Source: Mesonia sp.
Lineage (GTDB): Bacteria; Bacteroidota; Bacteroidia; Flavobacteriales; Flavobacteriaceae
Direction of reading: 5' to 3'
NCBI GenBank assembly: GCA_012964435.1
Contig: DTTX01000073.1
Span: 31,375 to 95,374 of the forward strand
DNA: 64,000 nt
Shown here: positions 35,683 to 44,859 of the stretch, piece by piece
Layout of the letters: the number at the start of each line of letters is the position of its first letter
How positions within the stretch are numbered: the stretch's first letter is position 1
Notes under the pieces: model-generated
Seen by the model: only the letters and a program-made list of their open reading frames with translations
Databases searched by the model: none
What the model was told of the DNA's origin: nothing
Translations under genes and position numbers: made by a program

Positions 35683-37998
35683 TTAATCAGCTTTTATCGT
35701 TAATGTTTGTTTAGTAATGATCGCATCGTTCAACACAAAAGGTTTCGGCATCATATTTTCTGTGCGTGGGGTAATCGTAAAGTTTTTATTTTCTAACAAA
35801 TCGTTACTCGCTTCGTAAACTTTCAGCTCAAATTGCTCACCTTTTTTCAACTCAAAATCTAAGCGTAAGGTATCGCGATCTACTGCATAATATGTGAGTA
35901 ATTTTTCGGATTCACGATTTTGATAAAAGACATTTTTTCCTGCGGGAGGTGCCGTTTTGCCATTCACTTTAAAATTGAAGAAATTCACCTGCTGATCGGC
36001 AAAAATTTCCATTCGGTTAATTTTTCGTTGCGGAGCAATTTTCAGGGTAACCTTATCTCTTTCATTTTTCTGAAAAGTAGTATCTTCTTCCATCAGCATA
36101 ACAGCTTCAGCAATGGGTTTTATTTCAGCTTTACGTTGTTGAGTAAATGCTGAATTATATTTGCTATGGAAAATCACATCCTCGCTAACTTCAGTTTCAT
36201 CTGTAAAATATTCCGAAGTAAATTCATCTAAATATTCATCATACGTCACCCACCAAGCTTCTTCTTGATCGACATCTAACAGATAAAGTAAACTATTCGG
36301 TTTTTGATTTTCACTTGAAAATTCAGCATTGTTATGTGCCATTAGCAAGCTTACCGAAGCGATGATCAGACATAAAACACCTAACCAATGTATTTTCTTG
36401 TAATGAATGAATATCGGCATTAACAAGCCTAACAGTAACACAGAAAACACACTACTAATCACCAGCATTTTTAACCCTAAACCTACCGGAAAAAATTGAA
36501 TAAGCGGCGCAAACAAGAACACCGCCGGAATGCTGAAAAATAAAAGTATCCAAAGATTAGGACTGTTTTTCCTGATAATTAAATAGTAATTGAGTAAGCC
36601 AAAAAAGACCGGCCAAATAAAATAAGCTGCTCCTTTAAAAGCGATGGCTATCACGGTATTGATAAGCAACCATACAAAAAGTGGCGCAGGCACGCTACGT
36701 TCTAAATCTTTACCTCTGTAAATTACTCTGTAAAACAAAAATGCAATCGCTAAAGTTAAGGCGACAAATGCTAAAATATAATAGTGACCATTACTGGTAA
36801 AACCGTTGAGATTATCGGCATATTCCGGGTATTGCCGGTAAATAAACTGGTAACCGAAATAAACCACAATTGCAGCTACAAATAAGATCACTATAAACCA
36901 AACGATGTTTTTAACTAGCGAAAATGCGGTAAAGGTTTTCTTTCTGATAGCGTAAATACTGATGGCGATAAACAACACCCAAGCGAGCACCAATAATGGG
37001 ATAATGAATGAATAGGAATAATACAACATTCCTAAACCGGGAAAATTGAAATAAACCGATTCGTTTTCAGATTTGAGTTCGGTAAGATTTGCGTTGGCAA
37101 AATACGGCATTAAAGCCGTTAAATAACTGGCTTGATGCGCTAACGAGTTTTGATCTAGATTTTTGAAGGTATCCTTAGCAGTATGATAATCGTAATGATC
37201 GTCGATAAACGCAAAAAAGAAACTCGGAATGTCTTTTTGCTCCCGTAAAATTGTGGCATCGGTATCGTTAGGCAATTTTTTATAAACCGAATACATGAGC
37301 GAAGTTGCCATCGGGTATTCTGAGTTGGCTTTAGAAAAAGCTTTGATAAGTTTACTGTTCCCGGCATTGGTTTCTAAAATGGTGTTTGAAGGTCCGCCGC
37401 TGCCGCGTGCTTCAAAATTAAGCACCAAGCCAATGTTTTCTGCCCACGGATGTTCTTCTACAAAAAGATTGGCGCCATTAAGTCCAATTTCTTCTGCATC
37501 GGTAAAACAAATGATTATGTTATTTTTATGTGGAATTTCTTCCTTTAAAAAAACGCGAATCGTTTCTAAAATTGTCGCCACACCAGAACCGGCATCGCTC
37601 GCTCCAAATGAAGAATGTACCGCACTATCGTAATGCGTCATCACCATAAGATCGTTCTTCACTGAAGGATCGCTACCCGGTATTTTGGTAATAATATTTT
37701 CTGGCACGGTAAAAACTCCCTCACTATTTAGTGTATAGCCTTTTTGCGTTTGCACTTGCAAGCCCATTTGTTGCAATTGCTGTACAATGTAGTTTCTTAC
37801 TTCGCTATGCGCTTTAGTACCAATTGAGTGCGGCTTTTCACTTATTTTTTTTACGTGTTTGTTCGCACGTTCGATAGAAAAACCAAGCGGATTCTCTTCA
37901 GAAAATTCTTCAGCATCGGGCATTAAGGCGTAAAAACTCACCCAAACTAGAATTCCCAAAGTCACTAAAACTAATAGTTTAGAAATAAAGCTTTTCAT
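35683..37998 (-). CDS. M28 family peptidase with multi-TM region
   Basis: A 771-residue membrane peptidase. After an N-terminal anchor (residues about 7-27), the M28 zinc peptidase domain holds the metal ligands: MTHYDSAVHSSFGASDAGSG and CFTDAEEIGLNG, then FEARGSGG, with a late His in DDHYDYHTAKD. From about residue 325 some eight or nine hydrophobic segments follow, then a soluble C-terminal domain of about 220 residues. This plan matches Fxna/ERMP1-like endopeptidases found in Bacteroidota. The active site faces outward. Confidence 0.92.
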   Translation of the reverse strand: MKSFISKLLVLVTLGILVWVSFYALMPDAEEFSEENPLGFSIERANKHVKKISEKPHSIGTKAHSEVRNYIVQQLQQMGLQVQTQKGYTLNSEGVFTVPENIITKIPGSDPSVKNDLMVMTHYDSAVHSSFGASDAGSGVATILETIRVFLKEEIPHKNNIIICFTDAEEIGLNGANLFVEEHPWAENIGLVLNFEARGSGGPSNTILETNAGNSKLIKAFSKANSEYPMATSLMYSVYKKLPNDTDATILREQKDIPSFFFAFIDDHYDYHTAKDTFKNLDQNSLAHQASYLTALMPYFANANLTELKSENESVYFNFPGLGMLYYSYSFIIPLLVLAWVLFIAISIYAIRKKTFTAFSLVKNIVWFIVILFVAAIVVYFGYQFIYRQYPEYADNLNGFTSNGHYYILAFVALTLAIAFLFYRVIYRGKDLERSVPAPLFVWLLINTVIAIAFKGAAYFIWPVFFGLLNYYLIIRKNSPNLWILLFFSIPAVFLFAPLIQFFPVGLGLKMLVISSVFSVLLLGLLMPIFIHYKKIHWLGVLCLIIASVSLLMAHNNAEFSSENQKPNSLLYLLDVDQEEAWWVTYDEYLDEFTSEYFTDETEVSEDVIFHSKYNSAFTQQRKAEIKPIAEAVMLMEEDTTFQKNERDKVTLKIAPQRKINRMEIFADQQVNFFNFKVNGKTAPPAGKNVFYQNRESEKLLTYYAVDRDTLRLDFELKKGEQFELKVYEASNDLLENKNFTITPRTENMMPKPFVLNDAIITKQTLTIKAD

Positions 37999-38002
37999 AG
38001 TG

Positions 38003-38353
38003 CTAATCTAATTTTTTCACCAAAGCAAAATAATCATTCTCTAACGGAAGATAGCCTTGATCGTAAACAAAATAGTAAACGGTCCCTTTTTTTGTAGTGT
38101 AAATACTCGTAAAGAATTCGAAGCTAAAATCTTTACTTAACAATTGCGATTTAGTGGCTTTCGATTTTCCGTTGGGGTTGAGTTCTTCTAAAATCCGGTA
38201 ATTTTTACGCAATCTGTTATTGGTGTTTCTAATGAGATTTTTGCTGTCTTTGTTCAACTTATTGTTGTAAGCATTTCTACAATAATCGCTACAGAATTTT
38301 TTATCTGCCCGACCAATTATTTTTTCTCCACACTCCAAACAGCTCTTAGTCAT
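38003..38353 (-). CDS. Zinc-ribbon protein of unknown function
   Basis: A 116-residue protein. Two cysteine pairs at the N-terminus (CLECGEKI and CSDYCRNAYNN) form a short zinc ribbon of the type seen in DUF2116-like proteins, followed by a basic helix (NLIRNTNNRLRKNYRILEEL) and a C-terminal beta region (KKGTVYYFVYDQGYL). It is four bases upstream of the M28 gene on the same strand, so probably co-transcribed. A nucleic-acid-binding role is plausible but unproven. Confidence 0.78.
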   Translation of the reverse strand: MTKSCLECGEKIIGRADKKFCSDYCRNAYNNKLNKDSKNLIRNTNNRLRKNYRILEELNPNGKSKATKSQLLSKDFSFEFFTSIYTTKKGTVYYFVYDQGYLPLENDYFALVKKLD

Positions 38354-38530
38354 AAAATTTTTAAGTTAAGAAGTTCCTATAAATTTACATTTTTTTTGGT
38401 TGAAATATGGTTTCCTTTAAGAAACGCTACTAAACTTTTGCTAAACAAGAGTTTAAATTACGAATAATGCGTTTCTCCCACGTAAATTAGTATTGGAATT
38501 TTGAAGATGTTGAACCAATACTTATTGAAA

Positions 38531-40018
38531 ATGAAAAGTTGTATTACCCTCCTTAGTTTAATGATGATCGCCTTTATTGGTAACTCCCAAAATAATTGGT
38601 CTTCCTATAATAATATGCCCGTTAAACAAATGGTTAACGAGCAAACCGATAAAAACAACAACCCTAATAACGATTTTACTCAGATCGTAAATTATTACCG
38701 TAATGGATATATAAAAAGTATCGAGACAAGCTACGGGAACAAACTTTCAGTTAAAAAATATTATTTCTATAAAAATGATGTTCTCTCTTCTATTTTAGAA
38801 AAGCAAATGAGTTATAAGCAAGACGAACCCTCTTATAATTTAGAGATTATCGAAGATACAAGGTCTAAATATTTACCGGTTAAAAGTGAAAAGCTAGAAA
38901 CTTACGATATAACTTCTAACACACACGAAGGAGAAACTTCTAAAATAACCTATAATTATGACCAAAAGGATAGATTAACTAGTTCTTTTCAACTTTATAA
39001 GTTATCAGATAATGTAGATGAAGGTTTAATTTATAAGGTTAATTACGATAAGAAAAATTTTATTCAAAATACATTTTTTAAAAACTATCAATACGTGAAA
39101 GATGAAAACGATAGCATTTTTGAAGGTTTGAGAAATTCTAAATACAAAGTAAAATCAAAAAATAAAATAGGAGTAACTAATTATACCATTACCACAAATA
39201 AAGATACAGATTACTACAATATAGAATACAGTTTATATCAAGATGATGAGCTAAACAAAGAATTTGACTATTTAAAAATAGAAGATGTTTACGATTTTTA
39301 TTTAGACGATATTATTAGAAAAGATAGAATAAGCGACTATACTTATAATCTTATAGTAAATAGAGTTACAGATACAACTTACACAGACTCTCTAATCACT
39401 AAAGATGCTTTACAATCTCAAGATTGGTATGTAAATAAGTTCTATAAAGATTACATTGCCCAAGAACTTGAAAACAATCAATTAGAAAAATATATTACGG
39501 CTAATAGCGATGCTCTTTCTTGTGAAACTTTTTTTGAAAAAGATGAACTTGAAGAATTAAGACTCAATGCTTACAATACTTGCTTAGACCATAAAAACTA
39601 TTTAGCTGCTGAAAAATTTATTGAACCCTTATACGAGGAAGCAAAAATCGCTTATCGATCTAATCTTTCTGAGAAAAACGGAAGAATCTTAGGTCTTACC
39701 GCACAAGTTTATTACTTACAAAACAAAAATACTGAAGGAGATGCAATTATGCAGGAATGTGAGGATTATAAGTATTCCTTAAAAAACCTTGCTTCTAATA
39801 GTATGGAAGATAAAATTGAATACCATAAATTCAATTATTTTTTAGCTCAAGTATATGCAGCTAAAAATGATGTAAATACAACTAAAAAACTTTTAGAAGA
39901 AAACATCTCTTATTACGACTCGCTAGAAGACACTTATAAAGAAAGTGAAACTTTTTCTACCGATTATGCTAAAAACAAAAAAATGCTGGTAACGCTAAAT
40001 ACACCAACACTTCAATAA
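38531..40018 (+). CDS. Exported protein of unknown function
   Basis: The ATG at 38531 gives about 495 residues with a clear signal peptide (MKSCITLLSLMM, IAFIGNSQ). Other in-frame starts at 38507 (ATG) and 38501 (TTG) only lengthen the n-region. The first 200 mature residues show beta-like patterns reminiscent of YD or YwqK repeats (YYRNGYIKSIETSYGNKL, ITYNYDQKDRLTSSFQLY). The last 150 are helical with a tetratricopeptide-like feel. I cannot name the family. It is followed by a shared hairpin. Confidence 0.7.
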   Translation: MKSCITLLSLMMIAFIGNSQNNWSSYNNMPVKQMVNEQTDKNNNPNNDFTQIVNYYRNGYIKSIETSYGNKLSVKKYYFYKNDVLSSILEKQMSYKQDEPSYNLEIIEDTRSKYLPVKSEKLETYDITSNTHEGETSKITYNYDQKDRLTSSFQLYKLSDNVDEGLIYKVNYDKKNFIQNTFFKNYQYVKDENDSIFEGLRNSKYKVKSKNKIGVTNYTITTNKDTDYYNIEYSLYQDDELNKEFDYLKIEDVYDFYLDDIIRKDRISDYTYNLIVNRVTDTTYTDSLITKDALQSQDWYVNKFYKDYIAQELENNQLEKYITANSDALSCETFFEKDELEELRLNAYNTCLDHKNYLAAEKFIEPLYEEAKIAYRSNLSEKNGRILGLTAQVYYLQNKNTEGDAIMQECEDYKYSLKNLASNSMEDKIEYHKFNYFLAQVYAAKNDVNTTKKLLEENISYYDSLEDTYKESETFSTDYAKNKKMLVTLNTPTLQ

Positions 40019-40021
40019 AAC

Positions 40022-40050
40022 AAAACCCCGCTAAAATTTAGCGGGGTTTA
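40022..40050. terminator. Bidirectional hairpin terminator
   Basis: AAACCCCGCTAAA and TTTAGCGGGGTTT form a perfect hairpin four bases after the stop of the plus-strand gene and 30 bases beyond the end of the convergent cold-shock gene. Confidence 0.85.
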
Positions 40051-40079
40051 GAAAAAAACTAAAAATAATAACTTATATA

Positions 40080-40277
40080 TTATTCGTAGATTACTGTCAC
40101 CTGAGTGGCAGTTAATCCTTTTCTTCCTTCTGCTTCAACATACTCCACTTTGTCACCTTCGTTGATTGTTTCACCGTTTAAACCGGTAACGTGTACGAAA
40201 ATGTCTTTTCCTGTGTCGTCGTTAGTAATGAATCCGTATCCTTTAGATTCGTTGAAAAATTTAACTGTACCTTCCAT
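40080..40277 (-). CDS. Cold-shock domain protein (CspA family)
   Basis: A 65-residue single cold-shock domain. RNP1 is KGYGFI (residues 12-17) and RNP2 is DIFVH (25-29); the rest (VEYVEAEGRKGLTATQVTVI) matches the five-strand OB barrel. It binds single-stranded RNA and DNA and acts as an RNA chaperone. A TACGTTTG box on the minus strand lies 27 bases before the ATG. It is monocistronic. Confidence 0.95.
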   Translation of the reverse strand: MEGTVKFFNESKGYGFITNDDTGKDIFVHVTGLNGETINEGDKVEYVEAEGRKGLTATQVTVIYE

Positions 40278-40303
40278 TGTAATAAAATAATTAATAATAG
40301 ATA

Positions 40304-40311
40304 CAAACGTA
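40304..40311 (-). promoter_or_regulatory. Candidate -7 box of the cold-shock gene
   Basis: TACGTTTG on the minus strand fits TAnnTTTG. No good TTTG is found 19-20 bases upstream, so confidence is limited. Confidence 0.4.
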
Positions 40312-40376
40312 CTGATAAAAAAATGATTTAAAGCTGTTTTCTATAAGATATTTAAAAAAATAACAATAGCTTATTA

Positions 40377-40622
40377 TTAATATAACCCCTTATCTTTCAT
40401 CTTTTTAATGTTTTCTGGACTTAAAGTATAGTCTTTTAATTTTTTTCCCTTCCAACGATGGTAAATAAAAAGTGGCATTAGAATAAAACAACTCGCCAAA
40501 ACCGCTAAACCAATAATAATATCTCCGGTTTTTATATTTTCTTCAAAAATTCTAAAATAAAATCCTGTACCTATTGCTAAAACAATCAAGATAAACAAGA
40601 TTAAAATAACGTATCGCATCAC
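40377..40622 (-). CDS. Small two-TM membrane protein
   Basis: An 81-residue protein with two membrane segments (about 2-23 and 33-53) and a basic C-terminal tail that ends SPENIKKMKDKGLY. It lies eight bases after the ClC gene on the same strand and is likely co-transcribed with it. No family recognised. A role with the channel is possible only by position. Confidence 0.68.
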   Translation of the reverse strand: MMRYVILILFILIVLAIGTGFYFRIFEENIKTGDIIIGLAVLASCFILMPLFIYHRWKGKKLKDYTLSPENIKKMKDKGLY

Positions 40623-40630
40623 TAATTTTT

Positions 40631-42403
40631 TTAATATGAAATTAATTTTCTTCGGTAAGCAGTAAGCATTTTAGATTTTGAAACAAAGCCTAAGTATTTC
40701 CCGTCTTTAATGACAGGTAAATTCCACGCACCGGTATTCTGAAATTTATTCATTACTTGTTGCATACTATCTTGCCCGTAATGAATGTAATCTGGAGCAT
40801 CATGCATCAAAAACTCGACCAACATGGTTTCCTGCAATTCGGTATTAAACATAATTTCCCGAATATCGTCTAACGTAAGAACACCTACTAATTCATCTTT
40901 ATCATTAAGCACCGGAAAAAGATTTCGTTTCGATTTCACGACCGCTTGGTGCAACATTTCTTTCAGCGTCATTTTTGGTTTTACACTAATAAAATTCGTT
41001 TCAATAATTCGGTCTAACTTCAAAAGTGTAAGTACCGCTTGATCTTTATCGTGTGTTAACAGCGCGTTCTGATCTTTTAATTCTTTCGTATAAATGTTAT
41101 AATCTGAATTAGCTTTCGATAATAAAAATGAAATCGTCACCGTGATCATTAACGGAACAAACAACTGATAACCACCGGTAATTTCTGCGATCAAGAAAAT
41201 TGCTGTCATCGGCGCTTGTAAAACTCCCGCCATTAAACCTGCCATCCCAACCATTGTAAAGTTTTCAGAAGAAAGTGTAAAGCCTAGTTGTCTTGATAAA
41301 TTCACAAAAAAACTACCGGTAACCGCTCCCAAAAATAGAACCGGAGCAAAAACACCACCAACGCCACCACCACTCAACGTAACCGAAGTTGCGATAGGTT
41401 TTAATAAAATAAGTCCTAAAATTAAACCAATAACCACCCAACTATTACCTATCATATCCTTATAAAGAAAGGCATCAAAAGCACTACCGTAATCTTGAGC
41501 GATCAATCGATTCATAAACGTGAAACCTTCCCCATAAAGTGGCGGAACCAAAAACGTAAGTAATCCAATAATAAAACCGGCAATTACGATTTTGAAGTAA
41601 TCATTTTTTATTCTGCGGAAGTAATTCTCGGTCGTAAAATAAATTTTTGAAAAATAGATCGAAACCAATGCCGTAACCACTCCTAAAGCTGAATAAAATA
41701 AAATATTCTGAATATCGAATTTCTGAATCGCATGAAAATCGACAATATATTGTTCCCCAATAAAAAACATTCTGGTTACTACAGCCGCTACTGAAGCCAT
41801 TAATAACGGAAGTAAGGAAGCAAAGGTTAAATCTAAGCTAAACACTTCTATCGCAAATAAGATCGCTGCAATTGGCGCTTTAAAAATTGCTGAAAGTGAC
41901 CCCGCAGCAGCACAAACCAACAGTAGCTTTCTGGTTTGCGCATTCATATGAAACATCCGCGCAATGTTAGAACCAAAAGATGCTCCCGTCGCTACAGAAG
42001 GACCTTCTAAACCTACAGAACCACCAAAACCAACCGTTAACGGAGCAGTAAGTAAGGAACTGATCAAGTTACGCCGATCCATCTTCCCGTTTTTTTGAGA
42101 AATAGCAAAAAGTGCCATCGGGATCCCATGACCTACATCTTTTCGTAAAACAAATTTCTTTACCAATAAAACGAGTAATAAGCCCAAGAACGGAAAAATA
42201 AAATACCAATACACGTGATAATCTTGTACTGCACCCTGCTCAAAAAACATAGCGATATAGTGTGTAATGTTTTTTAAAGCTACCGAAGACAATCCGGCAA
42301 TTAAACCCACAAGAATACTTAACAGATAGACAAAATTTTTGTTGGAAATATGTTTGTATCTCCAAATTAAAAACCGTGTAAAAGGTGTTCTTTTCTTCAT
42401 CAT
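40631..42403 (-). CDS. ClC chloride channel/antiporter with CBS domains
   Basis: A 590-residue protein: a ClC membrane domain (to about residue 440) followed by two CBS domains. The selectivity motif reads GGSVGLEGPS, with the gating glutamate E133 kept, as in chloride/proton antiporters. A second motif GGGVGGVFAPVLFLGA lies near 340. The CBS pair (KSKRNLFPVLNDKDELVGVLTLDDI and NLPVIKDGKYLGFVSKSKML) probably senses adenosine nucleotides. Confidence 0.93.
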   Translation of the reverse strand: MMKKRTPFTRFLIWRYKHISNKNFVYLLSILVGLIAGLSSVALKNITHYIAMFFEQGAVQDYHVYWYFIFPFLGLLLVLLVKKFVLRKDVGHGIPMALFAISQKNGKMDRRNLISSLLTAPLTVGFGGSVGLEGPSVATGASFGSNIARMFHMNAQTRKLLLVCAAAGSLSAIFKAPIAAILFAIEVFSLDLTFASLLPLLMASVAAVVTRMFFIGEQYIVDFHAIQKFDIQNILFYSALGVVTALVSIYFSKIYFTTENYFRRIKNDYFKIVIAGFIIGLLTFLVPPLYGEGFTFMNRLIAQDYGSAFDAFLYKDMIGNSWVVIGLILGLILLKPIATSVTLSGGGVGGVFAPVLFLGAVTGSFFVNLSRQLGFTLSSENFTMVGMAGLMAGVLQAPMTAIFLIAEITGGYQLFVPLMITVTISFLLSKANSDYNIYTKELKDQNALLTHDKDQAVLTLLKLDRIIETNFISVKPKMTLKEMLHQAVVKSKRNLFPVLNDKDELVGVLTLDDIREIMFNTELQETMLVEFLMHDAPDYIHYGQDSMQQVMNKFQNTGAWNLPVIKDGKYLGFVSKSKMLTAYRRKLISY

Positions 42404-42433
42404 TCAACCTTTATAACCTTATTCTTTTGGCTA

Positions 42434-42462
42434 AAAAAATCCTGCTTTCACAGGATTTTTTA
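42434..42462 (-). terminator. Terminator of aspS
   Basis: A hairpin AAAAATCCTG, TGAAAG, CAGGATTTTT (minus strand) directly after the aspS stop, with a T tract towards the ClC gene. Confidence 0.8.
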
Positions 42463-42466
42463 ATTT

Positions 42467-44218
42467 TTATTCTAATTCAACTTTTAGATGAAGTTCTTTT
42501 AGTTGCTCATCATCAATTTTTGCCGGCGCATCGATCATCACATCTCTACCTGCATTATTTTTAGGGAAAGCAATAAAATCTCTAATCGTTTCTTGTCCGC
42601 CTAAAATAGCTACCAATCGGTCTAAACCAAAAGCTAAACCTCCGTGTGGTGGCGCTCCGTATTGAAAAGCATCCATCAAGAAACCAAATTGTGCTTTTGC
42701 TTCTTCTTCAGAAAAACCTAAGTAATCGAACATGGTAGCTTGCGTGGCTTTGTCATGAATTCTAATAGAACCACCTCCAATTTCATTACCATTCAATACT
42801 AAATCGTAAGCATTTGCCTTTACTTTACCCGGTTCTGTTGCCAATAGCGGAATATCTTCTACTTTAGGTGAAGTAAACGGGTGGTGCATCGCGTGGTAAC
42901 GTTCAGTTTCTTCATCCCACTCCAATAATGGAAAATCTACTACCCAAAGCGGAGCAAAAGTTTTAGGATCTCTTAAACCTAAACGTTCTGCCATTTCCAT
43001 ACGGAAAGCACTTAACTGTGCTCTAACTTTATTTGTGTCACCAGAAAGTACACAAATTAGATCGCCCGGTTTTGCGTTAGTTTTTTCTGCCCAAGCTTTT
43101 AAATCTGCTTCCTCATAAAATTTATCTACCGACGATTTAAAACTTCCGTCTTCATTGTATTTTGCATAAACCAATCCTAAAGCACCTACTTGTGGTCGCT
43201 TTACCCAATCGATAAGTTTATCGATCTCTTTTCTACTATAGCTTGCGCCACCGGGAACAGCGATACCAACAACTAATTCTGCTTCATTAAAAATTTTAAA
43301 TTCTTTGTGTTTGGTCACTTCATTTAACTCACCAAACTCCATCCCAAAGCGAATATCAGGTTTGTCGTTACCATACTTGCGCATCGCGTCGTCGTAAGTC
43401 ATTCGAGGGAATTTCTCTAGCTCAACTCCGTTAATTTCTTTCAATAAATGACGGGTTAAACCTTCAAAAGTATCTAAAATATCCTCTTGTTCTACAAACG
43501 CCATTTCACAGTCAATTTGTGTAAACTCCGGTTGACGATCTGCACGTAGATCTTCATCTCTAAAACATTTTACGATCTGGAAATATTTATCCATTCCACC
43601 AACCATTAACAACTGCTTAAAGGTTTGTGGTGACTGCGGAAGTGCGTAAAACTGCCCTTCATTCATTCTACTTGGCACGACAAAATCTCGTGCGCCTTCT
43701 GGAGTAGATTTAATTAAATACGGCGTTTCAACCTCAACAAAATCTTTCTTCGACAAGAAGTTTCTTACTTCCATCGTTACTTTGTGACGAAATACCAATT
43801 TATTTTTTACCGGGTTTCTACGAATATCTAAATAGCGATATTTCATACGAAGGTCTTCCCCTCCATCCGTTTTATCTTCAATAGTAAATGGTGGGACTAA
43901 TGCCTGGTTAAGCACTTCTAATTCTTCTACCAAAATCTCCACATCACCGGTAGGAATATTAGCGTTTTTAGATTCACGCTCAATAACTTTACCTTTAATT
44001 TGGATCACAAACTCACGGCCTAAGCTTTTTGCTTTTTCCATCACAGCTGCCGGTGTACGCTCCTCGTCAAAAATAAGTTGAGTAATCCCATAGCGATCGC
44101 GAAGGTCTACCCAAATCATAAATCCTTTATCTCTTGTTTTTTGTACCCAACCGGCCAAAGTCACTATTTCTTCTTTATGACTTAGTCGTAATTCTCCGTT
44201 TGTATGTGATCTATACAT
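42467..44218 (-). CDS. aspS: Aspartyl-tRNA synthetase
   Basis: Starting at the ATG at 44218 gives 583 residues ([14 protein letters not shown]), the standard bacterial AspRS start; an upstream ATG at 44245 is not conserved in character. The anticodon-binding OB fold comes first ([26 protein letters not shown]). Class II motifs follow: [38 protein letters not shown] and the late [14 protein letters not shown]. The bacterial GAD insertion domain lies between them. A TATTTTTG box on the minus strand lies 25 bases upstream. Confidence 0.97.
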   Translation of the reverse strand: MYRSHTNGELRLSHKEEIVTLAGWVQKTRDKGFMIWVDLRDRYGITQLIFDEERTPAAVMEKAKSLGREFVIQIKGKVIERESKNANIPTGDVEILVEELEVLNQALVPPFTIEDKTDGGEDLRMKYRYLDIRRNPVKNKLVFRHKVTMEVRNFLSKKDFVEVETPYLIKSTPEGARDFVVPSRMNEGQFYALPQSPQTFKQLLMVGGMDKYFQIVKCFRDEDLRADRQPEFTQIDCEMAFVEQEDILDTFEGLTRHLLKEINGVELEKFPRMTYDDAMRKYGNDKPDIRFGMEFGELNEVTKHKEFKIFNEAELVVGIAVPGGASYSRKEIDKLIDWVKRPQVGALGLVYAKYNEDGSFKSSVDKFYEEADLKAWAEKTNAKPGDLICVLSGDTNKVRAQLSAFRMEMAERLGLRDPKTFAPLWVVDFPLLEWDEETERYHAMHHPFTSPKVEDIPLLATEPGKVKANAYDLVLNGNEIGGGSIRIHDKATQATMFDYLGFSEEEAKAQFGFLMDAFQYGAPPHGGLAFGLDRLVAILGGQETIRDFIAFPKNNAGRDVMIDAPAKIDDEQLKELHLKVELE

Positions 44219-44379
44219 AGTTTGTCTATTCAAATTTGAGCGCAAAAATAAGAAGTATTTCTGTTTTGCTCTACTAATATCAAGATAAAATATAGATGAA
44301 TATTAACCCCATTCACATATTTAACTTACTAATTTTCAACTCGAAACACTTTCAATGTTAATTTAATGTTACGTAACTA

Positions 44380-44409
44380 TTGATTTAATGTAAATAATTA
44401 TTATCTTTG
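44380..44409 (+). promoter_or_regulatory. Promoter of the YwqK-like gene
   Basis: ATTG ending at 44382, a 19-base spacer and TATCTTTG (44402-44409) fit the Bacteroidota promoter pattern, 26 bases before the ATG at 44435. Confidence 0.55.
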
Positions 44410-44434
44410 TTAAGTTAACTTTAAATAAAATATA

Positions 44435-44785
44435 ATGAAGAAGATAGTTTTTATGGCGATGGTATTACTTGGAGTAGGGATGAATGCACAGGAAGTAAAG
44501 CCAAATTTTGAGAAAAAAGGTGACTTAGTAAAAGGAACATATTATTACGATAACGGTGAAGTACAACAAGAAGGTACTTACAGAGATGGTAAGCTTCACG
44601 GAGAATGGATTATGTATAATGCTGAAGGTGAAAAAACAGCCATCGGTAATTATTCAGACGGAGTAAAAACCGGAAAATGGTTTTTTTGGAAAAATGATAA
44701 GTTAGTTGAAGTTGACTATTCTGAAAATCAAATTGCCGATGTAACTACTTGGCAAAACTCTAATTCTATCGCTGTTTCTGAATAA
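44435..44785 (+). CDS. MORN-repeat (YwqK-like) exported protein
   Basis: A 116-residue protein with a signal peptide (MVLLGVGMNAQ) and three MORN-like repeats: YYDNGEVQQEGTYRDGKLHG, EWIMYNAEGEKTAIGNYSDGVK, and TGKWFFWKNDKLVEVDY. Such proteins are often labelled antitoxin YwqK, after Bacillus, but no toxin gene is next to it, so that label should not be used as a function. Promoter and terminator are both visible, so it is monocistronic. Confidence 0.8.
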   Translation: MKKIVFMAMVLLGVGMNAQEVKPNFEKKGDLVKGTYYYDNGEVQQEGTYRDGKLHGEWIMYNAEGEKTAIGNYSDGVKTGKWFFWKNDKLVEVDYSENQIADVTTWQNSNSIAVSE

Positions 44786-44804
44786 TATATAAGATTAAGG
44801 AAAT

Positions 44805-44835
44805 AAAAAAGCTTCTCGATCGAGAAGCTTTTTTT
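44805..44835. terminator. Bidirectional hairpin terminator
   Basis: AAAAAAGCTTCTCGA and TCGAGAAGCTTTTTT are perfectly complementary, between the YwqK-like gene (+) and glyQS (-). Confidence 0.88.
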
Positions 44836-44859
44836 ATACGCTAAAGTGAAAACTTCAGC

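Noticed and set aside
38531-40018. RHS/YD-repeat polymorphic toxin
   Set aside because: Only vague YD-like strands are seen; there is no core RHS domain, no cleavage motif and no immunity gene.
44435-44785. Toxin-antitoxin system suggested by a YwqK-like name
   Set aside because: Only the MORN-repeat protein is present; promoter and terminator isolate it and no toxin gene is adjacent.
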